From an uncultured Paracoccaceae bacterium (lineage in GTDB: Bacteria > Pseudomonadota > Alphaproteobacteria > Rhodobacterales > Rhodobacteraceae): a DNA stretch of 64,000 nucleotides. Under the pieces are notes generated by a model that saw nothing but the letters and a program-made list of their open reading frames with translations, did no database searches and was not told where the DNA came from. The stretch is taken from the NCBI GenBank assembly GCA_947500775.1, contig CANMTD010000001.1, positions 1,214,071 through 1,278,070 on the forward strand, in the 5' to 3' direction. The translations under genes were made by a program, and so were the position numbers. Of this stretch, positions 18,749 through 27,498 are shown one piece after another; positions within the stretch are counted from its first letter, which is position 1; each line of letters starts with the position of its first letter.

Positions 18749-19720
18749 TTACCAGCGTAAAACCACCGACCCCCAGGCCAGACCGCCGCCGATGGCCTCG
18801 GTCACCACCAGATCGCCGGTTTTCAGCTGTCCGCGCGCCTTGCCGACCGACAGGGCCAAGGGAATCGATGCAGCCGAAGTATTGCCGTGATCCTGCACGG
18901 TCACGATCACCCGGTCCATCGGCACCTGCATCCGCTGGGCGGTGGCCTTAATGATGCGCAGATTGGCCTGATGCGGCACGATCCAGTCGATATCCGCACC
19001 GGTCAGATCGACCTTGTCCAACGCGGTATGGGCGGTCGAGGCCAGCTTTTCCACCGCGTGGCGGAACACCTCTTTGCCTTCCATCCGCAGATGGCCGGTG
19101 GTGCCGGTGGACACGCCGCCATCGACATACAGAAGATCGCGGTACCGCCCGTCCGAATTCAGATCGGTCGCCAGAATGCCACGGTCATCGGTGGTGCCGG
19201 CGCCGGTTTCGGCCTCCAGCACCAGCGCGCCAGCACCATCGCCGAACAGCACGCAGGTGGCGCGGTCGGTCCAGTCCATCAGGCGGCTGAAGGTTTCCGC
19301 GCCGATCACCAGCACCCGTTTTGCCTGCCCCGAAACGATCAGCGCGTTGGCGTTGCTCAGCGCAAAGATGAACCCGGCACAGACGGCCTGAACGTCAAAG
19401 GCAAAGCCTTTGGTCATGCCCAGCCGGTCCTGCACGATGGTCGCGGCGGCGGGAAAGGTCTGATCGGCGGTCGAGGTCGCCAGGATGATCGCATCGATTG
19501 TGTCGGCCTCGATCCCGGCATCGGCCAAAGCGGCCTGCGCGGCCTTTACCGCCAGATCCGAGGTGTTTTCCCCCTCGGCTGCGAAATGCCGTCGTTCAAT
19601 GCCTGATCGCGCCCGAATCCATTCATCGCTGGTTTCCAGAAACGTCTCGAACTCGGAATTGGGAACCACCCGTGTAGGAAGATAATGCCCGACGCCCCTA
19701 ACCACGGCCCGTATTGTCAT
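18749..19720 (-). CDS. fabH: 3-oxoacyl-[ACP] synthase III
   Basis: Condenses acetyl-CoA with malonyl-ACP to start fatty-acid synthesis. The 323 residues carry the complete catalytic triad: Cys114 (AVCAGFIFAL), His250 (VPHQANLRI) and Asn280 (HGNTSAASIP). The C-terminal EAIGGGLAWGSVVLRW is typical. It overlaps plsX by four bases and is followed by ihfA after a promoter-containing gap. Confidence 0.97.
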   Translation of the reverse strand: MTIRAVVRGVGHYLPTRVVPNSEFETFLETSDEWIRARSGIERRHFAAEGENTSDLAVKAAQAALADAGIEADTIDAIILATSTADQTFPAAATIVQDRLGMTKGFAFDVQAVCAGFIFALSNANALIVSGQAKRVLVIGAETFSRLMDWTDRATCVLFGDGAGALVLEAETGAGTTDDRGILATDLNSDGRYRDLLYVDGGVSTGTTGHLRMEGKEVFRHAVEKLASTAHTALDKVDLTGADIDWIVPHQANLRIIKATAQRMQVPMDRVIVTVQDHGNTSAASIPLALSVGKARGQLKTGDLVVTEAIGGGLAWGSVVLRW

Positions 19721-20823
19721 TCTGATTTACCGCTGTTGGCCTTGTATTGGATGGTATCTTGGCGCGGCGGGTTGGAGGATGCAACCCGTGCTGCCAGTCT
19801 TTCGGTGAAACCGGATTGCGCCAGTTGAAATGCCAGCTTGACCGCCGCCGATACGCCGGTGGCATCGGCCGATCCGTGCGATTTGACGACCGTGCCGTTC
19901 AGGCCCAGAAAGACGCCGCCGTTCACCCGGCGCGGATCGATCCGCTTGGACAGGCGCCGCAGCGAGGTATAGGCCAGAAGGGCGGCAATCCGCGACAGGG
20001 GCGAGTATTTGAAGGCCGCGCGCAGCAATTCACTGATCAGCTTGGCGGTGCCTTCGGCAGTTTTCAGCGCCACATTGCCGGTGAACCCGTCCGTCACGAT
20101 CACATCGACCTTTTCCGACGGGATATCGCCGCCTTCGACAAAGCCCACGAATTCGAAATCATTCTGCTTCGCGGCTTCGTTGATCATGTCATGGGCGGCC
20201 TTCAGCTCGGCCCGGCCCTTGTGTTCCTCGGTGCCGACATTCAGCAGCCCGATGCGGGGGCGGGCGATGTCCAGCCCGTTGCGCGCATAAGAGGCGCCCA
20301 TCAGCGCATATTGCAGCAGATCGTGTTCATCGGCGCGGATATCGGCGCCCACATCCAGCATCACGTTGAAACCATGCGCGCTGCGCGATGGCCACAGACA
20401 GGCGATGGCCGGGCGATTCACGCCGGGCACCTTGCGCAGGCGCACCATGCTCAGCGCCATCAGCGCGCCGGTATTGCCACAGGACACGCAGACGGTGGCA
20501 TCGCCATCGCGCACCGATTCAATCGCCGACCACATCGACGTGCCCTTGCCGTGACGCATCACGTGGCTGGGCTTTTCGCCCATCGTGACCACGCCCGGCG
20601 CATCGCGAATTTCGCAGATGTCCGCCAGCCCGCGACGTTTCGCGACCAGTTTGGCCAGCGCGTCTTCGGGGCCGTGCAGAATGAACCGGATATCGGGATT
20701 CTTGTCAGCAGAACGCGCAATGCCGGCGACAACAGCCGCCGGCCCACGATCTCCGCCCATGGCGTCCACCGAGATAACGGTGCACGGGGCGGGTTTGGTA
20801 AGCTGGTCTTGATGTGCGGTCAT
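19717..20823 (-). CDS. plsX: Phosphate acyltransferase PlsX
   Basis: Makes acyl-phosphate from acyl-ACP, feeding PlsY in phospholipid synthesis. The 368-residue protein begins with a short polar extension before the family motif VISVDAMGGDRGP. It also shows CVSCGNTGALMA, NVGTEEHKG and DGFTGNVALKTAEG. It lies 27 bases after rpmF and overlaps fabH by four bases, the classic rpmF-plsX-fabH cluster. Confidence 0.96.
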   Translation of the reverse strand: MTAHQDQLTKPAPCTVISVDAMGGDRGPAAVVAGIARSADKNPDIRFILHGPEDALAKLVAKRRGLADICEIRDAPGVVTMGEKPSHVMRHGKGTSMWSAIESVRDGDATVCVSCGNTGALMALSMVRLRKVPGVNRPAIACLWPSRSAHGFNVMLDVGADIRADEHDLLQYALMGASYARNGLDIARPRIGLLNVGTEEHKGRAELKAAHDMINEAAKQNDFEFVGFVEGGDIPSEKVDVIVTDGFTGNVALKTAEGTAKLISELLRAAFKYSPLSRIAALLAYTSLRRLSKRIDPRRVNGGVFLGLNGTVVKSHGSADATGVSAAVKLAFQLAQSGFTERLAARVASSNPPRQDTIQYKANSGKSE

Positions 20824-20850
20824 CGGATGATGCGCGCCCCAGCCCGCCGT

Positions 20851-21060
20851 TTACGCTGCGTCTTCTTCGTCCAGATCGATCTCGTCGGCGCGCGCGACAA
20901 CCTCGCGGTCGTCGTAGTGGCCGCAGGCCGCACAGACGTGATGCGGGCGCTTAAGCTCGCCGCAGTTCGGGCATTCAGCCGGGTTGCCCGCAACAAGTGC
21001 ATCATGCGAGCGACGGTTTCCGCGGCGGGACCGCGTGATCTTATTCTGAGGGACAGCCAT
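20851..21060 (-). CDS. rpmF: Ribosomal protein L32
   Basis: A 69-residue large-subunit ribosomal protein beginning [20 protein letters not shown]. It keeps the four-cysteine zinc ribbon ([18 protein letters not shown]) and has an acidic C-terminus. It is first in the rpmF-plsX-fabH cluster, separated from DUF177 by a 156-base region that probably holds its own promoter. Confidence 0.97.
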   Translation of the reverse strand: MAVPQNKITRSRRGNRRSHDALVAGNPAECPNCGELKRPHHVCAACGHYDDREVVARADEIDLDEEDAA

Positions 21061-21167
21061 GTCTCAACCTCGGTGTTATCAGGGCATTTGCCCTTAATTT
21101 CTAGGGAGTGAGCGACCTGAGCACCCGTATGGTGCGCCGTCCTACCCAACGTGTAAACGAGGCCGGG

Positions 21168-21195
21168 AACATACCCATATTTCGGTGCGGCGCAA
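21168..21195 (-). promoter_or_regulatory. Possible rpmF promoter
   Basis: On the minus strand, TTGCGC (21190-21195) and TATGTT (21168-21173) are 16 bases apart, about 110 bases upstream of the rpmF start. The leader between them and rpmF contains two short hairpins (GCACC-CGTAT-GGTGC and AGGGCA-TT-TGCCCT). This is only a pattern match. Confidence 0.4.
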
Positions 21196-21216
21196 GTGTT
21201 TTCTGACACGATTTCT

Positions 21217-21765
21217 TTATTCATCTTTGAGGGTGTTTTTCAGCTTTGCAAGGGCGGCAAAGGGTTTCACATCATCGTCGGTCAGCGGCGCGGTTCCAGG
21301 TTCCGCGAATGTTGTCTGTTCAAGCCCCGCATCCGCCGCACGCGGATACAGCGGCAGTGCCAGCGCCAGTGCTTCGATCATCACCACGTTCAGGTCCAGC
21401 ACATCGGGCAGGGGGTCCATGGTGTCATCGTCGGGAATCTCCTCTTCCGATCCTTCCGATGGCTCGGGCATATCGGCAATGTAGCGACGGATGAGGGTTT
21501 CATCAATCCGGGTGGTGACAGGGGCCAGCGTCGCGACGCAAGGCTGCACCACGGTGGCGCCCAGTGTGCCCTCAAGCCGCCAGTCGCGTTTGCCCTCGGG
21601 CAGGATCTGTCCCTTGAAGGTCAGCTTGCGCAGCGTCAGCAATTCCAGTTCGGTGGCGATGGCCGCGCGGGCCTCGGCATCGGGGGACAGGGCAAAATCA
21701 TAGGCGTCGCCGGGGGGCAAAGCGGCCAGGCGCAGCGCGTGATCGGTCTGAGACTTGTCTGACAT
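21217..21765 (-). CDS. DUF177 (YceD-like) protein
   Basis: A 182-residue protein from the ATG at 21765. The family is linked genetically to 23S rRNA and large-subunit biogenesis and is nearly always next to rpmF, as here. Visible features are LEGTLGATVVQPCVATLAPV, the conserved core with a single Cys, and a central acidic segment (SEGSEEEIPDDDTMDPLPD). There is no membrane segment. It is divergent from bamE, 80 bases away. Confidence 0.88.
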   Translation of the reverse strand: MSDKSQTDHALRLAALPPGDAYDFALSPDAEARAAIATELELLTLRKLTFKGQILPEGKRDWRLEGTLGATVVQPCVATLAPVTTRIDETLIRRYIADMPEPSEGSEEEIPDDDTMDPLPDVLDLNVVMIEALALALPLYPRAADAGLEQTTFAEPGTAPLTDDDVKPFAALAKLKNTLKDE

Positions 21766-21845
21766 GGCGGCGTTCCATTCTTGAACCTGCGGCATTCCTT
21801 CTGTAAGCGGATACGAGGCGCGTTGCAGCATGGCAAGAGGTGCGA

Positions 21846-22310
21846 ATGTCGAAATCGACAGGGATTGTGAAACTGGCATTGGCCGTGACGCTGATGGCGG
21901 CACTGGCAGGATGTACCCCAATCTACCGCAATCACGGCTATGCGCCCACCGAAGAAGACCTGTCCGAGGTGGCCGTCGGCGTTGATACCCGCGACACTGT
22001 TGCCGATGTGATCGGGCCGCCCACATCGTCGGGCGTGATGCGCGACGGGGCATGGTATTACGTGTCCAGCCGCTGGCAGACCCGCCTGTATTTCGCCCCC
22101 GAAGAACTGGACCGCCAAGTGGTCGCGGTATCCTTCGCCGAGGACGGTGTGGTCAGCAATATCGAGCGTTTCACGCTGGAAGACGGCAATGTCATCGTGC
22201 TGAACCGCCGGGTGACCGACGACAATATCAAGGGTCTGACCTTCATCCGTCAGCTGCTGGGCAACCTGGGCAACTTCAACCCGGCACAGACCCTGGCCGA
22301 CCGAAACTAA
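21846..22310 (+). CDS. bamE: Outer-membrane assembly lipoprotein BamE
   Basis: Lipoprotein subunit of the BAM complex, 154 residues from the ATG at 21846, preceded by AAGAGG. A GTG two codons earlier is an alternative start. The signal peptide ends in the lipobox LAGC. The mature part contains [33 protein letters not shown] and VVAVSF, which match the SmpA/OmlA fold. It converges with msrB and overlaps it by four bases. Confidence 0.9.
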   Translation: MSKSTGIVKLALAVTLMAALAGCTPIYRNHGYAPTEEDLSEVAVGVDTRDTVADVIGPPTSSGVMRDGAWYYVSSRWQTRLYFAPEELDRQVVAVSFAEDGVVSNIERFTLEDGNVIVLNRRVTDDNIKGLTFIRQLLGNLGNFNPAQTLADRN

Positions 22311-22705
22311 GCCGCGTCCGGGTCAAAGCGCAGGGCGACGCCATTCAGGCAATATCTTAATCCGGTGGGCTGCGGCCCATCGGGAAAGACATGGCCCAGA
22401 TGGGCGTCGCAGCGGTTACAATGCACTTCAGTCCGGCGCATGAACCAGCTGTTGTCCTGCGATTCGCCGACCATGTCGGGGTCCAGCGGCGCATAGAAAC
22501 TGGGCCAGCCGGTGCCGCTTTCGAATTTCGTATCCTGCCCGAACAGCGCGGCCCCGCAGCACACGCAGCGGAAGATGCCCGGCTCTTTCGGGAAATTATC
22601 ATGGGTGCCCGCCCGTTCGGTGCCGTGTTTGCGCGTGACCTTGAAGGCCAGATCGGACAGTTCCGTGCGCCATTCCGCGTCGGATTTTACGATTTTTTCT
22701 GACAT
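22307..22705 (-). CDS. msrB: Peptide-methionine (R)-S-oxide reductase
   Basis: Repairs methionine-R-sulfoxide in oxidised proteins. The 132-residue cytosolic form has two CxxC zinc sites (CVCCGAALF and CNRCDAHLG), the GTGWPSFY motif, and the C-terminal block [23 protein letters not shown]. In that block the Cys in RYCLN is the catalytic residue; many MsrB proteins have RYC(I/L)N here. It is divergent from olsB. Confidence 0.95.
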   Translation of the reverse strand: MSEKIVKSDAEWRTELSDLAFKVTRKHGTERAGTHDNFPKEPGIFRCVCCGAALFGQDTKFESGTGWPSFYAPLDPDMVGESQDNSWFMRRTEVHCNRCDAHLGHVFPDGPQPTGLRYCLNGVALRFDPDAA

Positions 22706-22718
22706 TGGTCCTCCGCTT

Positions 22719-22736
22719 CTGTCAAAACAGTGTCAC
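22719..22736 (+). promoter_or_regulatory. Pho-box-like direct repeat upstream of olsB
   Basis: CTGTCAA-AACA-GTGTCAC: two seven-base half-sites in direct repeat with four-base spacing, close to the PhoB consensus CTGTCAT-N4-CTGTCAT. It lies 76 bases before the olsB start in the msrB-olsB intergenic region. An ATATGT element follows ten bases later, the usual place for a Pho-dependent -10. A small inverted repeat TCACA-TCTTG-TGTGA overlaps its 3' end. Confidence 0.6.
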
Positions 22737-22812
22737 ATCTTGTGTGATATGTCGCCCGGAACCATATCTAGGCGGCAGACGGTAAACGCCAAGGGATCAG
22801 GAGGCTTATGCC

Positions 22813-23553
22813 ATGCGGGGATTGCGCAAAGGGCGGTATGTTGCCCGCATCGCGGACGGGCCTGCCGATATCGCGGCGGCACAAGACCTGCGCGGGCTGA
22901 CGTTTCGCGGTGGTGATGCTGCGGGCGTGGATGCCGATACATTCGACAACCTGTGCCATCACGTGCTGGTCGAAGAGGTGAAAACCGGTGCGCTGGTCTG
23001 TTGTTTCCGCCTGTTGCCGCTGCGGACCGGGGCCGATATCGGGCAAAGCTATTCGGCGCAGTATTACGAATTGTCAGCCCTGTCGGATTTCGAAGGGCCG
23101 ATGGTCGAAATGGGCCGCTTCTGCATCCATCCGGATTATAAAGATCCCGATATCCTGCGCGTGGCCTGGGGGGCGATGACCAAATTCGTGGACGATGAGG
23201 GCGTGGAAATGCTGTTTGGCTGTTCCTCGTTCAAAGGCACCGAGGCCGAGGCCTATATGGACGCATTCGCCCTGCTGAAAGAAAAGCATCTGGCGCCCAA
23301 GCGGTTCCTGCCACGGGTCAAGGCGCCGAATGTGTTCCGCTTTGCCCAGAAACTGCGCCTGCGCAAACCCGATGCCAAGCGGGCCTTGCTGGGTATGCCG
23401 CCCTTGCTGCGGACCTATCTGTTGATGGGGGGCTGGGTCAGCGATCATGCGGTGGTGGACCGTGATCTGAACACGCTGCATGTGTTCACCGGGCTGGAAA
23501 TCGGGGCGATCCCGCCCGCCCGCAAACGTCTGTTGCGGGCGACCGCGGGCTAG
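22813..23553 (+). CDS. olsB: L-ornithine N-alpha-acyltransferase (OlsB-like)
   Basis: GNAT-type enzyme that transfers a 3-hydroxyacyl group from ACP to ornithine, the first step of ornithine-lipid synthesis. The 246 residues contain ALVCCFRLLPLRTG, SAQYYELSAL, VEMGRFCIHPDYKD and LFGCSSFKGTEAEAY, all typical of the OlsB/hemolysin-like acetyltransferase family (PF13444). The partner OlsA is not adjacent. The Pho-box-like site upstream fits ornithine-lipid use under phosphate limitation. A hydroxyacyl-transferase of related function is the main alternative. Confidence 0.85.
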   Translation: MRGLRKGRYVARIADGPADIAAAQDLRGLTFRGGDAAGVDADTFDNLCHHVLVEEVKTGALVCCFRLLPLRTGADIGQSYSAQYYELSALSDFEGPMVEMGRFCIHPDYKDPDILRVAWGAMTKFVDDEGVEMLFGCSSFKGTEAEAYMDAFALLKEKHLAPKRFLPRVKAPNVFRFAQKLRLRKPDAKRALLGMPPLLRTYLLMGGWVSDHAVVDRDLNTLHVFTGLEIGAIPPARKRLLRATAG

Positions 23554-23595
23554 ATCCGGCGACCCGCGCGGGGCCGCCGAATCCGTTGGTCGGGG

Positions 23596-25755
23596 CTATT
23601 CCAGACAGAACCCTTCGATATCCCAAGCGTGCCAGCCGATCGAACCGCTGTTCACAATCGTGCGATCAACCCCGTGGATGCGGACGTTATAGCCGCAGGG
23701 GTCCATGCCGGTGGTGTCCAGCTCCCACGTGCCCGAGGCGCCGCCTGATGTCAGCGTCAGCGCCGCATGGGACAGGCTGTTCGACGCCGAAGGACCGGGC
23801 AGCGGGGCCGGGAAGGGCGCGGGCGGCACCACCGTGGTGATGAACATATGCCCGCCCGATGCCTCGGCCGCCGGTGTCACGCTGAGCGACAGGCTGTGGC
23901 TGTGCAGATCGGACATCGCATAGGTGCCGACGATGACCTCGCCCACCGGGAACTTGCCGCAATTGCCATCACCGCTGGTGATTTCCACATCGACCGCGGG
24001 GCGGGTGTTGTCGACAAAGAACTCCTCGATCCCGCTGGTGGCCAGCAACAGCGGGGCACCTGCCTCGCGGAACTGGACATAGACCGAATGAAGCCCTTCC
24101 TCGGCGGCGGTAAACGGTGCCAGCAGGTCGCCGGCCACGCTTTTGAACACCGCACCCGTGCGCGGGATATAGTCGAACCAGTCGCCGGTCGCGGTCTGCG
24201 TGACCGAGGCCGAACTGGTGCTGCCGCCGATGATCGTGGTGACCCAGACGTTGAAGGATTTTGTCCAGGGTTTGTGGATCGCATCGGACGGGCCTTTGAC
24301 CATGATCCGGTATTCTAGCGCGGTGGATGGCGGGTTCACGATTTTCCCGGCCATGTTGATCACCCCGCCAAAGGGGCTTTGGCGGGCGGTGAAGGTGCCG
24401 CCGATGCTGGCGCCACTGGCATAGCCCGCACCGTTGATCAGATCGACGGGCATCGACCCGATGGATTCGATGAACGGCGTGACGATGCCGGGGGTGATGC
24501 CCTTGGGCAGGGATTTCACCTCGATCCAGCAATCTTCGCGGTCGCCCCAATGGGGGATGAAGTTGGGTTGGTTCGGGACAGGCGGCGTCGACCACGACAG
24601 GATGCCGCGAATCCGCGCCCGCCCGCTTTCGCACCATTTCTTTCGGTGTTCGTCCAGATCGACCGGCAGCGACGCCTGATACCACAGCCCGTCATCGGGC
24701 ACGTCGACATCATGTACTTCGACCCAGGTCGTGCCCTGATATTCCCAGCCCGACCCGAAATCGAGGTAAAAGGCGATATATTCGCGCGATCCCTGTTCGC
24801 ACAGGTCGCCGGAATAGCCCGACCGCCGTTTGATTTCGACAACACCGTGCAACAGGTTCTGTTCGCGATCCAGACCGACGCAATGCAGTTCCTCATAGGT
24901 GGTGTTGAAATTGGGTTTCAGGATGAAATCGTCGAATTTCGAGATGTCGATTTTCAGCGGTTTCAGGGCCTTCAACGCCTCGTATGCCGCGATGTCGCTG
25001 TTGTCGGCGGCCAGTTGCGCCACCATCGGGAACACCGCCCGCATCGGCGCCAGTTCCTCTGAGTAATCCAGCTTTTCCAGCAACTGCCCCAGGGGCGGCA
25101 CCGGTTTCGGGGCTGGGCCGTCCTGCACCACCAGATCCTTGATCTTTTTCAGAACCGAAGGGTCGATCTTGCCGACGCCCGGCGCTTCGATCTTGTCGAA
25201 GATCCAGCAGAAAATCGGATTGCGCGGCTCGATCTGGATGTTGCGTTCCAGACGGTTGCCCCAGACCGGGACATAGCCGGGCAGGTTCGCAGGCGGTTCG
25301 ACATTCCACGACAGGATCGCGCGCACCCGTGGCAGGACCGGCTTGCGGTCACAGCAGCTTTGCTTTTTCGGGTCGATCTTGATCGAAACGGCATAGCACA
25401 GGTCCTGATCGAACCCCAGATCGTGGCTGGCAAAGCTGGCCGCGCCGTGATCCACCCAAGTGCCATCGCCATAGTCCAGATAGAACCGGACATATTCGCG
25501 CGATCCGCCTGCGCAGGGATCTCCCATATAGCCGTTGCCCTGTTTGACCTCGACAATCGCGGTCAGAATCTCGGTTTCGGGATTGTAACCCAGGCAGGTC
25601 AGCTCTTCGTATGTCGTGTCGCCGATCTTTTTCAGGACCGCTTTGGGCAGGTCGGGCAGGTCCAGTTTTGACAGGTTGCCAAAGTAATTCGGGTTTTGGA
25701 TAAGGTGCAACTTAAGGTTGTGACGCAGTTCAACGTCCTTGGAATTGTCTACCAT
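23596..25755 (-). CDS. Unknown 719-residue protein with two long internal repeats and Ig-like C-terminus
   Basis: The ATG at 25755 follows a strong AAGGAG site; no signal peptide or membrane helix is seen. Two repeats of ~130 residues (about 48-178 and 276-405) share TTYEEL-C-G, a VEIK/VEVK strand, GY-GD-C--GSREY(V/I)-FYLD-G, ILSW--PP and a final WG-R/WGDR motif. Conserved cysteines occupy matching places in both. Between the repeats lies a helical, Lys/Pro-rich linker. The C-terminal ~300 residues are beta-rich, with Ser/Thr-rich strands and paired Cys like an Ig-type fold. I do not recognise the family. The gene stands alone: it converges with olsB and is divergent from rarD. Its composition matches the genome. 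Confidence 0.85.
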   Translation of the reverse strand: MVDNSKDVELRHNLKLHLIQNPNYFGNLSKLDLPDLPKAVLKKIGDTTYEELTCLGYNPETEILTAIVEVKQGNGYMGDPCAGGSREYVRFYLDYGDGTWVDHGAASFASHDLGFDQDLCYAVSIKIDPKKQSCCDRKPVLPRVRAILSWNVEPPANLPGYVPVWGNRLERNIQIEPRNPIFCWIFDKIEAPGVGKIDPSVLKKIKDLVVQDGPAPKPVPPLGQLLEKLDYSEELAPMRAVFPMVAQLAADNSDIAAYEALKALKPLKIDISKFDDFILKPNFNTTYEELHCVGLDREQNLLHGVVEIKRRSGYSGDLCEQGSREYIAFYLDFGSGWEYQGTTWVEVHDVDVPDDGLWYQASLPVDLDEHRKKWCESGRARIRGILSWSTPPVPNQPNFIPHWGDREDCWIEVKSLPKGITPGIVTPFIESIGSMPVDLINGAGYASGASIGGTFTARQSPFGGVINMAGKIVNPPSTALEYRIMVKGPSDAIHKPWTKSFNVWVTTIIGGSTSSASVTQTATGDWFDYIPRTGAVFKSVAGDLLAPFTAAEEGLHSVYVQFREAGAPLLLATSGIEEFFVDNTRPAVDVEITSGDGNCGKFPVGEVIVGTYAMSDLHSHSLSLSVTPAAEASGGHMFITTVVPPAPFPAPLPGPSASNSLSHAALTLTSGGASGTWELDTTGMDPCGYNVRIHGVDRTIVNSGSIGWHAWDIEGFCLE

Positions 25756-25986
25756 CGGTAAACTCCTTTTCGTGCTAAAAATGTCTTTTTTAAATAAGCC
25801 CGACTCGCGCCGTGCCGGTTCAATATACACCCGTTTGGCGTGCAACTGGCCGGTCGCGTGTTTTCAGAACCTTTATCGGCGGGAACTGGCCGACAGCCGC
25901 GGGCGGCGGTTCGGTGCGAATGCGCTTGTTGCCGCCGCGCGCCTGTGATCCATCTGGCGCAAAGCAAAGATCAGCGGTGAGGTCGG

Positions 25987-26928
25987 ATGAGCGAGGCGGG
26001 CAAAGGTATTCTGGCGATGAGCGCGGCCTGCTGCATCTGGGGGCTGTCGGCGCTGTATTACAAGCTGATCGCCCATGTCCCGCCGCTAGAGGTGCTGTGC
26101 CACCGGACGCTGTGGTCGCTGGTGTTCTTCGGGCTGGTTCTGGCGTTTCAGGGGCGGCTGGGCGAGGTCGCCCGCCTGTTCCGGTCGGGCCGGGTTCTGG
26201 GGCCGGTGTTTCTGGCGGCATTGCTGATTTCGGCCAACTGGTTCCTGTTCATCTATTCGATCCAGGTCGGGCGCGCGGTGCAGGCCAGCTTGGGGTATTA
26301 CATCTTTCCGCTGGTCGCCGTGATGCTGGGGGCGCTGTTCCTGCGCGAACGGCTCAGCGTGGTGAAATGGCTGGCGGTGGGGCTGGCGGCGCTGGCGGTC
26401 ATCACCCTGACCTGGGGGCTGGGTGTGGCGCCGTGGATTTCGCTGTCGCTGGCGGTGACATTCGGGTTCTACGGGCTGATCAAGAAATCCATCGCCGCGG
26501 GCCCCGTGGTATCGGTCACGACCGAGGTGCTGTTGCTGGCGCCACTGGCGCTGATCTGGTTGTGGGGCGTGCATACGCAGGGCTGGACCGGGCTGGTGGG
26601 CCGCAACCTGGGCACCTTTGGCCGCGATCTGGGCGACAGCCTGATCCTGATGGCCTCGGGCGTTCTGACCGGCGGGCCGCTGATCCTGTTTTCCTATGCC
26701 TCGCGGCGGGTCAGCATGGCCACCGTCGGGCTGGTGCAATACATCAACCCGACCCTGCAGTTTCTGGTGGCGACGCTGGCCTTTGGCGAGGTGATCACCG
26801 GCTGGCACATGTTGGCCTTTCCGCTGATCTGGACGGCGCTGGCGCTGTATTCCGGGGAAAGCCTGCGTCAGGACAGGGCGGCGCGCAGATCGGCCATCAA
26901 CACGTCGACCGACGGCACCGATTTGTAA
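25987..26928 (+). CDS. rarD: RarD-type EamA transporter
   Basis: DMT-superfamily permease of 313 residues with about ten membrane segments arranged as two EamA repeats. N-terminal KGILAMSAACCIWGLSALYYKL, the HRTLWSLVF loop and VQYINPTLQFL near the C-terminus are typical of RarD. The substrate is unknown; the family has been linked loosely to chloramphenicol sensitivity. The 3' end overlaps the convergent LOG-family gene by 61 bases. Confidence 0.88.
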   Translation: MSEAGKGILAMSAACCIWGLSALYYKLIAHVPPLEVLCHRTLWSLVFFGLVLAFQGRLGEVARLFRSGRVLGPVFLAALLISANWFLFIYSIQVGRAVQASLGYYIFPLVAVMLGALFLRERLSVVKWLAVGLAALAVITLTWGLGVAPWISLSLAVTFGFYGLIKKSIAAGPVVSVTTEVLLLAPLALIWLWGVHTQGWTGLVGRNLGTFGRDLGDSLILMASGVLTGGPLILFSYASRRVSMATVGLVQYINPTLQFLVATLAFGEVITGWHMLAFPLIWTALALYSGESLRQDRAARRSAINTSTDGTDL

Positions 26929-27425
26929 AAACCGGTCATGCTGGATTCGGCGAATCCCTGATCGATGACGTGATCGACCAATCCTGTCAGCGGGTCCCAA
27001 TAGTCGTCGATGTTCAGCAGATAGATCGGTTTTTCATGCAGACCCAGCTGCCGCCATGTCAGGACCTCGAAAAACTCATCCAGCGATCCGGCCCCGCCGG
27101 GCATGACCACGATGGCGTCCGAATTCATGTACATGACCTTTTTGCGCTCATGCATGTTTTCAGTCACGATAAAGGTCGACAGATCGCGTTTACCGACCTC
27201 AAGATCGAACAGATGCACAGGGATCACGCCGAAAGTATCGCCGCCCGCGGCCTGCGCGCTGCGCGCGACCCGGCCCATCAAGCCGACATCGCCCGCGCCA
27301 TAAACCAGCCGCCAGCCCGCACCCGCAATGGCATGGCCCATCGCCTCGGCCGCCTGGCCATAGCTGGGGCGTACACCATCGCGTGAGCCGCAAAAGACAC
27401 AGATCGAGGGGGCGGGAAGGGGCAT
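26868..27425 (-). CDS. LOG-family (TIGR00730) nucleoside-5'-monophosphate phosphoribohydrolase
   Basis: Rossmann-fold protein of 185 residues, often misnamed lysine decarboxylase. It contains the family GxxxG nucleotide motif (VYGAGDVGLMG) and a PGGAGSLDEFFEVLTWRQ block, the catalytic PGGxGTxxE motif with Ser in place of Thr. N-terminal SICVFCGSRDGVRPSY is also typical. It probably cleaves the N-glycosidic bond of AMP or cytokinin-type monophosphates. It converges with and overlaps rarD, and is divergent from the LysM gene. Confidence 0.88.
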   Translation of the reverse strand: MPLPAPSICVFCGSRDGVRPSYGQAAEAMGHAIAGAGWRLVYGAGDVGLMGRVARSAQAAGGDTFGVIPVHLFDLEVGKRDLSTFIVTENMHERKKVMYMNSDAIVVMPGGAGSLDEFFEVLTWRQLGLHEKPIYLLNIDDYWDPLTGLVDHVIDQGFAESSMTGFYKSVPSVDVLMADLRAALS

Positions 27426-27498
27426 ATGGGGACTCCGGGCAAGGGTTCTGGACCCGTGATAGCGGTGTTGCTATTGTCCCACAAGCGCGGCTTGGGGA

